Shown here: in pieces, positions 48,932 to 57,050 of the stretch | Position numbering within the stretch: position 1 is the first letter of the stretch | Layout of the letters: the number at the start of each line of letters is the position of its first letter | Source of the DNA: Oxalobacteraceae bacterium CAVE-383 | GTDB taxonomy: Bacteria; Pseudomonadota; Gammaproteobacteria; Burkholderiales; Burkholderiaceae_D | Direction: 5' to 3' | NCBI GenBank assembly: GCA_004134995.1 | Contig: REGP01000001.1 | Location: 310,001 to 374,000 of the forward strand | DNA length: 64,000 nucleotides | The notes under the pieces: generated by a model | Database searches by the model: none | What the model was told of the DNA's origin: nothing | What the model saw: only the letters and a program-made list of their open reading frames with translations | Made by a program: the position numbers and the translations under genes

Positions 48932-49921
48932 ATGTCAAAGAAAGTGCCTGTCACGCTGGCCTGCGGGGATTACGAAATCGTCCGCGCATTGAAGGAAGGC
49001 ACTGTCAAACCGGACGGCATCGATCTTACCGTCGTGACCGAAATGGATTCCACTTCGCGCCACTGGCGTTTCCTGCGCAACCGCGAATTCGATATGGCCG
49101 AGGTGTCGTGTTCGTCCTACATGCTGGCACGCGATAATCATTTCCCGATCCAGGCGATACCGGTATTTCTGCATCGCCGTTTTCGCCATGGATTCGTTTT
49201 TATCAATGCCAAGAGCGGCATCGTGTCGCCAAAAGACCTGATCGGGAAGAAAATCGGCGTCAAATCGTTCCAGGCCACGGCGATTTTGTGGTTGCGCGGC
49301 ATACTGGAGCACGAATACGGCGTGCCGCACAAGTCGATCGAATGGTTTTCGGAGCTGGACGAGGACGTGGAATTCGAGCCGCCCGCGGATCTGAAGCTGA
49401 CACGGCTGGATCATTCGCAATCGATTGAAACCATGCTGCTCAACGGCGAAGTGGATGCGGTATTGCATACCGATCTCATCAAGGCCCTGGTCGAACGGGA
49501 TCCGCGGGTGACGCGTCTCTTCCCGAATTACAAGAACGACGAAATCGACTATTTCAAGCGCACCGGGATTTTTCCGATCATGCATGTGATGGGAATCAAA
49601 CAGGAAATACTCGACCGCCATCCGTGGATCGCGATCAATATGTACCAGGCTTTCGAAAAATCGAAGGAGATCGCGATGGCGCGCATGGAGAATCCGCGCA
49701 TCGTTCCGCTGGCGTGGTATCGCGAAGCGTGGGAAGAGCAGGAAGAGATCCTGGGCAGCGATCCGTGGGAATACGGCCTGACCGACGCCAACCGGCACAC
49801 GCTCGATACGCTGGCCGGCTATTCCTTCGAGCAGGGCCTGATTCGCAGCAAGCCTGCGCTCGACGACATTTTTGTCGACGTGTCGCAGGGGCGCAAGCGG
49901 GGGCATGTGTACCGCATCTGA
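48932..49921 (+). CDS. 4,5-dihydroxyphthalate decarboxylase-like protein (PBP2-fold, cytoplasmic)
   Basis: A 329-residue protein without a signal peptide that has a periplasmic-binding-protein-like fold. The opening VTLACGDYEIVRAL, HRRFRHGFVFINAKSGIVSP, GKKIGVKSFQATAILWLRGI and FPIMHVMGIKQ match the 4,5-dihydroxyphthalate decarboxylase (Pht5) family, an unusual case of a binding-protein fold used as an enzyme. TTGGAGGAAG precedes ATG 48932. It stands alone. It is 47 kb from the phthalate-type genes at the left edge of the window, so it could be the missing decarboxylase of that route or act on another dihydroxylated diacid. A true binding-protein role is less likely because it lacks an export signal. 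Confidence 0.78.
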   Translation: MSKKVPVTLACGDYEIVRALKEGTVKPDGIDLTVVTEMDSTSRHWRFLRNREFDMAEVSCSSYMLARDNHFPIQAIPVFLHRRFRHGFVFINAKSGIVSPKDLIGKKIGVKSFQATAILWLRGILEHEYGVPHKSIEWFSELDEDVEFEPPADLKLTRLDHSQSIETMLLNGEVDAVLHTDLIKALVERDPRVTRLFPNYKNDEIDYFKRTGIFPIMHVMGIKQEILDRHPWIAINMYQAFEKSKEIAMARMENPRIVPLAWYREAWEEQEEILGSDPWEYGLTDANRHTLDTLAGYSFEQGLIRSKPALDDIFVDVSQGRKRGHVYRI

Positions 49922-50030
49922 GCGAAGCAGATACGGGCCCAGGCAAATTTTTGTTCACCGCGGCTGTCTTATGCTATGTTCCTGCATAAGAGGCCGTTAA
50001 TCCGCAAGTCCCTGGAACGTTGGAAGAACG

Positions 50031-50759
50031 ATGCAGAAAATCATCCTTAATGTCAAAGAAGAATTGTTCGCGACGCTGGAGCGCGATTTCAATACCTTCG
50101 TGCGCCTGTCGACCAAACTCGATGCGCAATTCTATACGCCGTCTTTCGAGAAATTCCTGCTGGCGAAGTTGTCGGACAACGTCACGCCGCTGACCGAGCA
50201 GGCAGTGCAGCATCTGATGCAGTCCAGCCAGTACGCCTGGGCCAAGCGCGCGCTCGACAAGGATTTTCCGGAGGTGGTCTCGCTTCTGATGACGCAGGCC
50301 GCCGAGCACGGCTTTCATGTCGCGCATCGCCAGGACTGGAACACCGAAGACCTGACCACGGCCGCCAAGACATGGGCCACGTCCCTGGTGAAACAGGCCA
50401 AGGGCGACGAGACGCAGATCGACGTGCTGGCGGTGCAGATCAGGTCGTCCGCGGTCAGCATCGTGGAAATCGAGGAAAAATTGAGAACGCCGGCATGGCG
50501 GCTGGGCAATGCGCTGGCGCAGAATCTGCATGACGTGATCATCGCGATGGACCATGCCACCGGCATCAAGGCGCGCGAGAAATTCGGCGAATTGCGCGCC
50601 GTGCTGCGGCTGTCGGTCATTCACGGCGCCATCGGCAAAAAACGCGAGCAGGAAATACTGGACGATCTGCGCAGCAAAAAACCGTATCTGTTTGAGGATC
50701 AGCCGCAAACGGGTTTTGCCCGTTTCATGCTCTGGCTTCGAAACGCAATGGCAGTCTAG
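50031..50759 (+). CDS. Conserved-looking protein of unknown function
   Basis: A 242-residue, mostly helical soluble protein. It has no signal peptide, membrane segment or motif that I recognise. Features are an N-terminal segment rich in Leu and Lys (IILNVKEELFATLERDFNTF), a middle with many charged helices (QIDVLAVQIRSSAVSIVEIE, NALAQNLHDVIIAMDHATG) and a basic C-terminal helix followed by FARFMLWLRNAMAV. Codon usage looks like that of its neighbours. ATG 50031 lacks a classic ribosome site beyond GGAAGAACG. It has its own strong terminator, so it is a single-gene unit. Confidence 0.7.
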   Translation: MQKIILNVKEELFATLERDFNTFVRLSTKLDAQFYTPSFEKFLLAKLSDNVTPLTEQAVQHLMQSSQYAWAKRALDKDFPEVVSLLMTQAAEHGFHVAHRQDWNTEDLTTAAKTWATSLVKQAKGDETQIDVLAVQIRSSAVSIVEIEEKLRTPAWRLGNALAQNLHDVIIAMDHATGIKAREKFGELRAVLRLSVIHGAIGKKREQEILDDLRSKKPYLFEDQPQTGFARFMLWLRNAMAV

Positions 50760-50781
50760 GCCGGCTGCATTCGGCCGACCG

Positions 50782-50812
50782 CCCGCGATCTCGCATCTCG
50801 CGGGTTTTTTTT
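50782..50812 (+). terminator. Rho-independent terminator after the unknown gene
   Basis: CCCGCGA and TCGCGGG form a 7-bp stem with a 9-nt loop, followed by eight T. Confidence 0.92.
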
Positions 50813-50914
50813 CGTCTCTTTTTTTCATTTTTGTCTATGACGCCGGTCAATGACAGGTGTTGAGATTCGGCGCAGAATGCGGCAGCAATAGCGCTACCTA
50901 TAAAGGAATCGACA

Positions 50915-52099
50915 ATGAAATGCGCGATGGTTGGGTCCCGTTTCTTCGGCGCCTCCGTATTCGAGACGCTGCGCAAGGAAGAGGGCATCGAGTTCACCAG
51001 TGTGATTGCGCCCGCGGCCGACGACAGGCTGGCGCTGGCGGGCAAAGCGGCGGGAATGGATGTGCACGTGCTCGACAATCCGCGCATGGTGCCGGGCGAG
51101 GCCATTGCCGAGGGCACCGATCTGATCATCGCCGCGCATACGCACGCCCGGGTCAGCGACGATGCGCTGGCGCGCTCGCGGCTGGGCGGCATCGGCTACC
51201 ATCCGTCGCTGCTGCCGCGGCATCGCGGTATCGCGGCGGTTGAATGGACAATTCTGGAAGGCGATCCGATCGCCGGCGGCTCGATCTATCACTTGGCCGA
51301 CGGCTGGGATGCGGGCGCGGTGGCCGCGCAGGACTGGTGCTTCGTTCTGAAGGGCGAGACCGCGCGCGAGCTGTGGGAACGCGCGCTGGCGCCGATGGGA
51401 CTGGCGCTGTTGAGCAAGGTGGTGCATTACGCGCGCTTGTACGGGTATGTCCCCTCGCATGTGCAGGATGCGCGCTTCGCGACCAGGGCGCCGATGATTC
51501 GCAAGTCGGTGGTGCTGACCGAGGAAGTGCATCCGGAAACCACATCGCTGGTGGTTTCCATCGTCGGACCGGATCGCCAGGGCATCGTCCGCCTGCTGGC
51601 CGACCGGGCGCAGCGTTTCGGCGCCAATTGGGCCGCCAGCCGGCTGACCCGGCTGGCCAGCGAATTCGCCGGCACTGTGCATTTCGAGGTGCCGCGCGAG
51701 AACGTGGATGCCCTGGCGGCGTCGCTGCGGCAACTGGAATCGAGCGGCCTGCAGGTGGTCATCGCCAGAAGCGACGGCGCCACCGTGCCGGCCGCGCTGC
51801 GCAGCGTGGAACTGGAATTGATCGGCGACGACCGGGTCGGGATCGTCAGCAACCTGACCAGGATGCTGGCCGAGCGCGGCATCAGCATCGAAAGCATCCA
51901 TACCGAAATCATCCGCAGCGGCGTGTCGGGCAAGCAGATCTTCAAGATCGGCGCGCATTTGCTGGCGCCCGCCGGCCTGGCGATCGATCAGTTGCAGTAC
52001 GACCTCAGCGCGCTGGCGCGCGAGATGATGGTCGATATCGCCCTGGGTGAACGGCCGCCGCCCAGCCTGGAATTGAATCTCGGCCGCAAGACCGGCTGA
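50915..52099 (+). CDS. Formyltransferase/10-formyl-THF hydrolase-like domain fused to two ACT domains
   Basis: A 394-residue fusion. Residues 1-170 are a formyltransferase domain: MKCAMVGSRFFGASVFETL, then YHPSLLPRHRG with catalytic H96, and DGWDAGAV with D132. The H-to-D spacing of 36 residues equals that in PurN, Fmt and ArnA. The usual catalytic Asn two residues before the His is Gly (G94). The YHPSLLPRHRG form is that of the 10-formyl-THF dehydrogenase hydrolase domain. Residues about 205-275 and 290-370 are two ACT domains like GcvR (VSIVGPDRQGIVRLLA; LELIGDDRVGIVSNLTRML). PurU has ACT first, then the hydrolase; here the order is reversed and ACT is doubled. Probable role: amino-acid-controlled hydrolysis of 10-formyl-THF. 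A class V aminotransferase gene follows. AAGGAA precedes the start. Confidence 0.82.
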   Translation: MKCAMVGSRFFGASVFETLRKEEGIEFTSVIAPAADDRLALAGKAAGMDVHVLDNPRMVPGEAIAEGTDLIIAAHTHARVSDDALARSRLGGIGYHPSLLPRHRGIAAVEWTILEGDPIAGGSIYHLADGWDAGAVAAQDWCFVLKGETARELWERALAPMGLALLSKVVHYARLYGYVPSHVQDARFATRAPMIRKSVVLTEEVHPETTSLVVSIVGPDRQGIVRLLADRAQRFGANWAASRLTRLASEFAGTVHFEVPRENVDALAASLRQLESSGLQVVIARSDGATVPAALRSVELELIGDDRVGIVSNLTRMLAERGISIESIHTEIIRSGVSGKQIFKIGAHLLAPAGLAIDQLQYDLSALAREMMVDIALGERPPPSLELNLGRKTG

Positions 52100-52155
52100 A
52101 GGCTGAATGCAGCACTAAAAAAACAGATCAGAAAATAATAATTTCGGAGGGCACC

Positions 52156-53283
52156 TTGCCTAGCTTATTACCCAATATCGATCCGGACGGATTGCTGGAG
52201 TATTCCGTCGTCTATACCGACCGCGCCGTCAATCACATGTCGCAATCGTTCCAGGGCGTGATGAAGGACATTTCGCGCATCCTCAAGCAGGTCTACAAGG
52301 CCCAGGCCGCCATCATCGTGCCGGGCAGCGGCACCTTCGGCATGGAAGCCGTGGCGCGGCAGTTCGCCACCGGCCGGCAGTGCCTGGTCATTCGCAACGG
52401 CTGGTTCAGTTTCCGCTGGACCCAGATCTTCGAGATGGGCGGCATTCCGGCGGCGTCCACCGTGCTCAAGGCGCGCCGCGTGGCCGACGCCAGGCAGGCG
52501 GCATTCGCACCGCCGCCGATCGATGAAGTGGTGGCGGCGATCCAGGCCGGCCGGCCCGACGTGGTGTTTGCGCCGCATGTCGAAACCGCGTCCGGCATCA
52601 TCCTGCCCGACGCCTACCTGCGGCGGGTAGCCGACGCCGTGCATGCCGTGGGCGGCCTGTTCGTGCTGGACTGCATCGCCTCCGGCACCATCTGGGTGGA
52701 CATGCAGGCCACCGGCGTCGACGTGCTGATCAGCGCGCCGCAAAAAGGCTGGAGCGGCTCGCCTTGCTGCGCGCTGGTGATGCTGAGCGCGCTGGCGCGG
52801 GAAAAGATCGATTCCACCGCCAGCACCAGCTTTGCCTGCGACCTGCGCAAATGGCTGCAGATCATGGAAGCCTACGAGCAGGGCGGTTTCGCCTATCACG
52901 CCACCATGCCGACCGATGCGTTGACGGGGCTGCGCAAGGTGATGCTGGAAACCGAAGCCTACGGCTTCGACAAGGTGCGCGGCGAACAGCAGGCGCTGGG
53001 CGACAGGGTGCGCGCATTGCTGGAGCAAAAGGGCTTCAAGAGCGTGGCGGCGGAAGGCTTCAAATCGCCGGGCGTGGTGGTCAGCTATACCGACGACGAC
53101 GCCATGCAGTCGGCCAGGAAATTCGCGGAAGCGGGTTTGCAGGTCGGCGCCGGCGTGCCGCTGCAGTGCGACGAGCCGGCCGATTTCAAGACCTTTCGCA
53201 TCGGCCTGTTCGGACTCGATAAATTGCACAATATCGAGCGCAGTGTCGACAGCCTGGCGCGGGTGCTGGAAAAAATGCAGTAA
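52156..53283 (+). CDS. Class V aminotransferase (alanine-glyoxylate/serine-pyruvate type)
   Basis: A 375-residue PLP enzyme of the AGXT/SPT group. The PLP Lys is in SAPQKGWSGSPCCAL. IIVPGSGTFGMEAVARQF, FAPHVETASGIILP and FVLDCIASGTIWVDMQ are also diagnostic. It transfers an amino group between glyoxylate, alanine or serine and 2-oxo acids. The start is TTG 52156, preceded by TTCGGAGGGCACC at ideal spacing; no ATG fits the domain start. It lies 56 bp after the formyltransferase-ACT gene on the same strand, which links it to glycine, serine and one-carbon metabolism. A strong terminator follows. Confidence 0.9.
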   Translation: MPSLLPNIDPDGLLEYSVVYTDRAVNHMSQSFQGVMKDISRILKQVYKAQAAIIVPGSGTFGMEAVARQFATGRQCLVIRNGWFSFRWTQIFEMGGIPAASTVLKARRVADARQAAFAPPPIDEVVAAIQAGRPDVVFAPHVETASGIILPDAYLRRVADAVHAVGGLFVLDCIASGTIWVDMQATGVDVLISAPQKGWSGSPCCALVMLSALAREKIDSTASTSFACDLRKWLQIMEAYEQGGFAYHATMPTDALTGLRKVMLETEAYGFDKVRGEQQALGDRVRALLEQKGFKSVAAEGFKSPGVVVSYTDDDAMQSARKFAEAGLQVGAGVPLQCDEPADFKTFRIGLFGLDKLHNIERSVDSLARVLEKMQ

Positions 53284-53300
53284 CAGGCATCCCCGGCATA

Positions 53301-53337
53301 AAAAAATCCCCGCGAAGAAATTCGGCGGGGATTTTTT
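53301..53337. terminator. Bidirectional terminator between the aminotransferase and ModA-like genes
   Basis: AAAAAATCCCCGC pairs with GCGGGGATTTTTT (13 bp) and the loop can pair further (GAA/TTC). T-runs on both strands make it act for both convergent operons. Confidence 0.93.
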
Positions 53338-53372
53338 ATTGGCCTCTTCATCTTCATGCAGAGGGCGGCGGC

Positions 53373-54134
53373 TTATTTCGGCGGACGCAATCCGTAGGAC
53401 TCCAGCTTGGCGCGTTCGGCCGGGCTGGTGATCAGCTTGGCGAATGCCTTGGCCGAAGCCGGCGCCTCGTTGTGCAGCCACAGCGAATAGGTGGTCGAGA
53501 GATCGTATTCCGGCGGGAACGGACCCACCAGCGCCTCCGGATTGGCTTGCACGATTTCGCTGAGTTGCGTCACGGCCAGGTCGGCCTTGCCGTCCAGCAC
53601 CAACTGCATGGTCACCAGGCCGTCCGGCGCCAGCGTGGCTTTCTTCAGGATTTCATCCTTGATGCCCATCGCTTCGATCACCTTCATGAAGTGCAGGCCG
53701 ACCGTCGCGCCGCGCGCCGGATCGGAAAACACGATGCGCTTGGCGCCCAGCAGCGCCGCCTTGAATTTCTCGGTGGTCGAAATGTCCGGCTTCGGCGCGC
53801 CCGGCGGCGCCGCAAAACCGCCGACGGTATCGCCGACCACGGTCACTGCGCCGTTCTTCAGCTCGCCGTTCTTGATCGAGCTATTGATCCGGGTGGCGCC
53901 GGTGATCAGGAAAGTCGCCTGGGGATCGGCCAGAAACCGCTCTTGCGCCCCGCCGGCGGTGTCGAATATCAACGTGATTTTCTGGCCGCTGGATTTTTCG
54001 TAGTCGGCGGCCATCCGCTCCACCGGCGATTTCACGCCGGCGGCGGCATACAGTTTCAGATTGTCGGCCAGAGCGCCGGCCGATGCGGCCAGCGTCAGGC
54101 CGGCGACGAGTAATGTACCCAAGGTTTTCTTCAT
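53373..54134 (-). CDS. ModA-like periplasmic binding protein, orphan
   Basis: A 253-residue exported binding protein. The signal is LLVAGLTLAASAGALA, with cleavage before DNLKLY. LKLYAAAGVKSPVERMAADY, KITLIFDTAGGAQERFLADP and IVFSDPARGATVGLHF resemble the ModA/molybdate-binding type of family 1. The start overlaps the molybdoenzyme stop by 4 bp (ATGA), with AAAGGAG upstream, so it is cotranscribed with that enzyme. No modB or modC adjoins. It might bind molybdate, but members of this group near catabolic enzymes can also bind organic acids. The exact ligand is unresolved. Confidence 0.82.
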   Translation of the reverse strand: MKKTLGTLLVAGLTLAASAGALADNLKLYAAAGVKSPVERMAADYEKSSGQKITLIFDTAGGAQERFLADPQATFLITGATRINSSIKNGELKNGAVTVVGDTVGGFAAPPGAPKPDISTTEKFKAALLGAKRIVFSDPARGATVGLHFMKVIEAMGIKDEILKKATLAPDGLVTMQLVLDGKADLAVTQLSEIVQANPEALVGPFPPEYDLSTTYSLWLHNEAPASAKAFAKLITSPAERAKLESYGLRPPK

Positions 54135-56419
54135 ATTGCAGCTCCTTTATTGTTGTTGATGCCGATCGCGTTTTTGACGCGCTCAGGGTTGAACGGATAT
54201 TCCCGCAGGCGCGCGCCGGTGGCGTGGAAGATGGCGTTGCCGATCGCCGCCGCAACCGGGGTGGTGCTGGCTTCGCCGGCGCCGCAGGAGGCTTTGTCGA
54301 GACGGTTGATGAGTTCCACCTGGACCACTTCCGGCACGTCTTCGAAGCGTGCGATCGGATAGGAAGACCAGTCGGTCGACGTCACGCCGCCGCGGTTGAA
54401 GGCGACTTCTTCGAACAGGGCGCGGCTCATGCCCTGGATCAGGCAGCCCTCGACCTGGTTGCGGGCGCCGTCGGGATTGACGATCAGGCCGCAGTCGAAG
54501 GCGGCGTACATGCGTTTGACGCGCACCTTGCCCGAAGCGCGGTCGACGTCGACATCCACGATCACCGCCGTGTAGGCGTTCTCGTTTTCATACTGGGAGA
54601 ATGCAACGCCGCGGCCGCTGGCGATATCGCCGTTGCGTTGCGGCGCCGCACCCGCTTTCCAGTCGGCCATTTTGGCGGCGGTGGATACGACTGCGCGGGC
54701 GCGTTCGTCCTTCAGGTATTGCATGCGATAGGCAACCGGATCGGCCTTGGCCGCCACCGCCAGCTCATCCATGAAGGATTCGTTGGCGAAGGTGTGCGGA
54801 TAGGCCGACAGGCCGCGCAGCGCCGACGGACGCAGCGGGCTTGAATCGTGATAGCGGATGCGCACGCGGCGGTCCGGAAACACGTAATTGATGTCGGCAT
54901 TGCGGCCGCCGTTGGAGTACTCGTAGTTCGGCTTGAAGCCGGTCAGCGTGCCGCCCAGGGTATTGCCGGGCTGGTTGCGCGGCCGCGAGCTGTGGGTCGG
55001 GGTGATGTTGATGAACTCCCAGGCCACGACGTTGCCCTTGGCGTCGACGCCTGCGCTCAGATCGACCGCCATGGCCGGGCATTTGGGCTCCCATCCGTGC
55101 TCGTCCTGACGCATCCATTGCACGCGCACCGGCTTGCCGACCGCCTGCGACAGCAGCGCCGCATCGACCGCGGAGTCGTCGGCGCCGTTGTGGCCGTAGC
55201 AGCCCGAAGCTTCCGTCCATGCCACGCGGATCTTGTCGGACGGGAGGTTCACGATGCGGGCCACGGTGTCGATCAGGCCGTAGCTGTGCTGGGTGCCGCA
55301 CCAGACCGTGGCGCGGTCCTTGCGCACATCGGCCACGCCGCAGGAAGGGCCGATCGAGCCGTGCATCTGATATGGCGTCAGATAGGTGGCCTTGACGATT
55401 TTGGCGGACCTGGCGAAAGCCTTGTCGGCGTCGCCCGTAATTTTGATGTCCTGCGGCAATGCGACCGGATAGGTGCGCATTTCCTGGTGGATGTCGACGG
55501 CTTCGCCGGCATTGGCGGGCAGCTTCCATTCCACCTTCAACTGGCGTGCCGCGGCGATCGCGGTTTCCTCGCGCGGGGCGACCACGCCGACGAAATCGCC
55601 GCGCGTGACTACCCGCACGCCGGCGCCGAGCGATTTGATCGAGCTTTCATCGACCCGGACCAGTTTGGCGCCGATTGCCGCCGGTCTTACCACGCGCCCA
55701 TGCAGCATGCCGGGCAGGCGGATGTTCTGCACGTATTCAAAGCTGCCGGCGATCTTGGCCGGCAGATCCACGCGCGGCACCGGCTGGCCGATCACGGTGT
55801 AGTCGGCAATGGCCTTGAATTTCACCTTGCCGGTCATTTTGCGGTCGAAGCGTTTGCCGCCCATCAGTTCGGCAAACGTGACGCCCTTGGCCGGCGCCGC
55901 CTTGACGAATACCACGCACTGGCGGATGCCGAGCGCATCGGGCGCCACGCCGAGTTTGGCGGCGCCGAGCTCCAGCAGCACCGCGCGCGCTTCGGCTGCT
56001 GCCTGGCGCAATTGCGGCTGGCCCATTTGCGTGGTTTTGCTGCCGGTGGTGGTGCCTTGATCCGGCACGATCGCGGTGTCGCCCATGATCATGGTGATGC
56101 GCGACATCGGGCAATCGAGTTCCTCGGCGACGGCTTGCGACAGGCTGGTCTGGACGCCCTGGCCGAGTTCGACCTTGCCGCAGAATACGGTGACCTTGCC
56201 TTCGGCATCGATGGCCAGCCACGAGTCGAGGCCGGCGTACAGCGCGAGTTTTTCTTTCGGCGTGGAGGTCTGGGCCGATGCCAGCGCGGGGAAGGCGAAC
56301 GAGATGACGATCGCGCCGCCGGCCTGCAGGAAGCCGCGGCGGGAAGGACGGGAAGGGGCTTCAGCACTCGTTGCGGCATTCATGACGGCGGTGGATTCAG
56401 CCGATTTCGTGATCTTCAT
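54131..56419 (-). CDS. IorB-like Tat-exported molybdenum hydroxylase subunit
   Basis: A 762-residue Mo-cofactor subunit of the isoquinoline-1-oxidoreductase (IorB) type. The N-terminus carries a Tat signal: SRRGFLQAGGAIVISFAFPA, followed by LASA. Diagnostic parts include GKVELGQGVQTSLSQAVAEE, MHGSIGPSCGVADVRKDRAT, and the catalytic Glu in GAGEASTTP. ATG 56419 has GGGAGAAAC upstream. The partner 2Fe-2S subunit overlaps by 4 bp. Unlike the central-operon hydroxylase it has no FAD subunit, so electrons go to another acceptor such as a cytochrome. The substrate may be an N-heterocycle or an aldehyde, acted on in the periplasm. Confidence 0.92.
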   Translation of the reverse strand: MKITKSAESTAVMNAATSAEAPSRPSRRGFLQAGGAIVISFAFPALASAQTSTPKEKLALYAGLDSWLAIDAEGKVTVFCGKVELGQGVQTSLSQAVAEELDCPMSRITMIMGDTAIVPDQGTTTGSKTTQMGQPQLRQAAAEARAVLLELGAAKLGVAPDALGIRQCVVFVKAAPAKGVTFAELMGGKRFDRKMTGKVKFKAIADYTVIGQPVPRVDLPAKIAGSFEYVQNIRLPGMLHGRVVRPAAIGAKLVRVDESSIKSLGAGVRVVTRGDFVGVVAPREETAIAAARQLKVEWKLPANAGEAVDIHQEMRTYPVALPQDIKITGDADKAFARSAKIVKATYLTPYQMHGSIGPSCGVADVRKDRATVWCGTQHSYGLIDTVARIVNLPSDKIRVAWTEASGCYGHNGADDSAVDAALLSQAVGKPVRVQWMRQDEHGWEPKCPAMAVDLSAGVDAKGNVVAWEFINITPTHSSRPRNQPGNTLGGTLTGFKPNYEYSNGGRNADINYVFPDRRVRIRYHDSSPLRPSALRGLSAYPHTFANESFMDELAVAAKADPVAYRMQYLKDERARAVVSTAAKMADWKAGAAPQRNGDIASGRGVAFSQYENENAYTAVIVDVDVDRASGKVRVKRMYAAFDCGLIVNPDGARNQVEGCLIQGMSRALFEEVAFNRGGVTSTDWSSYPIARFEDVPEVVQVELINRLDKASCGAGEASTTPVAAAIGNAIFHATGARLREYPFNPERVKNAIGINNNKGAAI

Positions 56420-56889
56420 ACTGTTTCTCCCCGCATGGTGGCAGCGGCGCGCTTGACGGCGCGCAGGATTCGCACGTGGCTGCCGCAGCGGCACAGATTG
56501 CCGTTGAGCGCGGTGCGGATCTGGGCGTCGCTGGGGTTCTTGTTGGATGCCAGCAGGGAGGTGGCGGACATCACCATGCCGCTCAGGCAATAGCCGCACT
56601 GGCCGGCCTGTTCGGCGATGAACGCCGCCTGCACGGGATGCGGGTCCATGGCTGTTCCCAGCCCTTCGATGGTGGTGATCTTCTGGCCGGCGACCGCGCT
56701 GGCCGGGGTCACGCAGGCGCGTACCGGCTGGCCGTCCACATGCACGGTGCAGGCGCCGCATTGGGCCAGTCCGCAGCCGAATTTAGGGCCGTTGAATTGC
56801 AGGTCGTTGCGCAACGCATAGAGCAGTGGTGTTTCCGGCGTCATTTCCACAGTGTGCTGGTGTGAATTGACGTTAAGTGTGATTTTCAT
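56416..56889 (-). CDS. IorA-like 2Fe-2S subunit
   Basis: A 157-residue small subunit with two [2Fe-2S] motifs: GCGLAQCGACTVHVDG with the last Cys in VRACVTP, and QCGYCLSGM with NLCRCGSHVRI. It has no Tat signal, so it would be carried out with the IorB-like partner. ATG 56889 is set by AGGGACG upstream and by the family start MKITLNVN. Upstream is a long hairpin that ends the symporter transcript. The small-large gene pair without an FAD subunit is the IorAB arrangement. Confidence 0.93.
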   Translation of the reverse strand: MKITLNVNSHQHTVEMTPETPLLYALRNDLQFNGPKFGCGLAQCGACTVHVDGQPVRACVTPASAVAGQKITTIEGLGTAMDPHPVQAAFIAEQAGQCGYCLSGMVMSATSLLASNKNPSDAQIRTALNGNLCRCGSHVRILRAVKRAAATMRGETV

Positions 56890-56910
56890 GGGCGTCCCTG
56901 TCAGGATTGC

Positions 56911-57003
56911 AAAAGAAAAACCGCCCTGCAAAGTTGCCGATCGCCGTAATTCCAATGTAAAAGAACAAAGTCATTTCGATGATCGGCAACAGTGCAGGGC
57001 GGT
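56911..57003 (-). terminator. Long two-part hairpin with U-tract between the symporter and iorA-like genes
   Basis: The arms 56920-56942 and 56981-57003 pair as 11 bp (ACCGCCCTGCA / TGCAGGGCGGT) and 10 bp (GTTGCCGATC / GATCGGCAAC), split by a 2x2 internal loop, over a 38-nt loop. On the minus strand a run of T broken by one C (56911-56919) follows. It is an unusually long terminator in the leader of the molybdoenzyme operon. Confidence 0.8.
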
Positions 57004-57050
57004 CTGTTGCTACGTCTTATAGTTTGGCTGAAGGCAGTCTGAACCCGGCC

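Noticed and set aside
48932-49921. Ordinary ABC substrate-binding protein
   Set aside because: No signal peptide and no transporter neighbours; the sequence pattern is closer to the Pht5 decarboxylase family.
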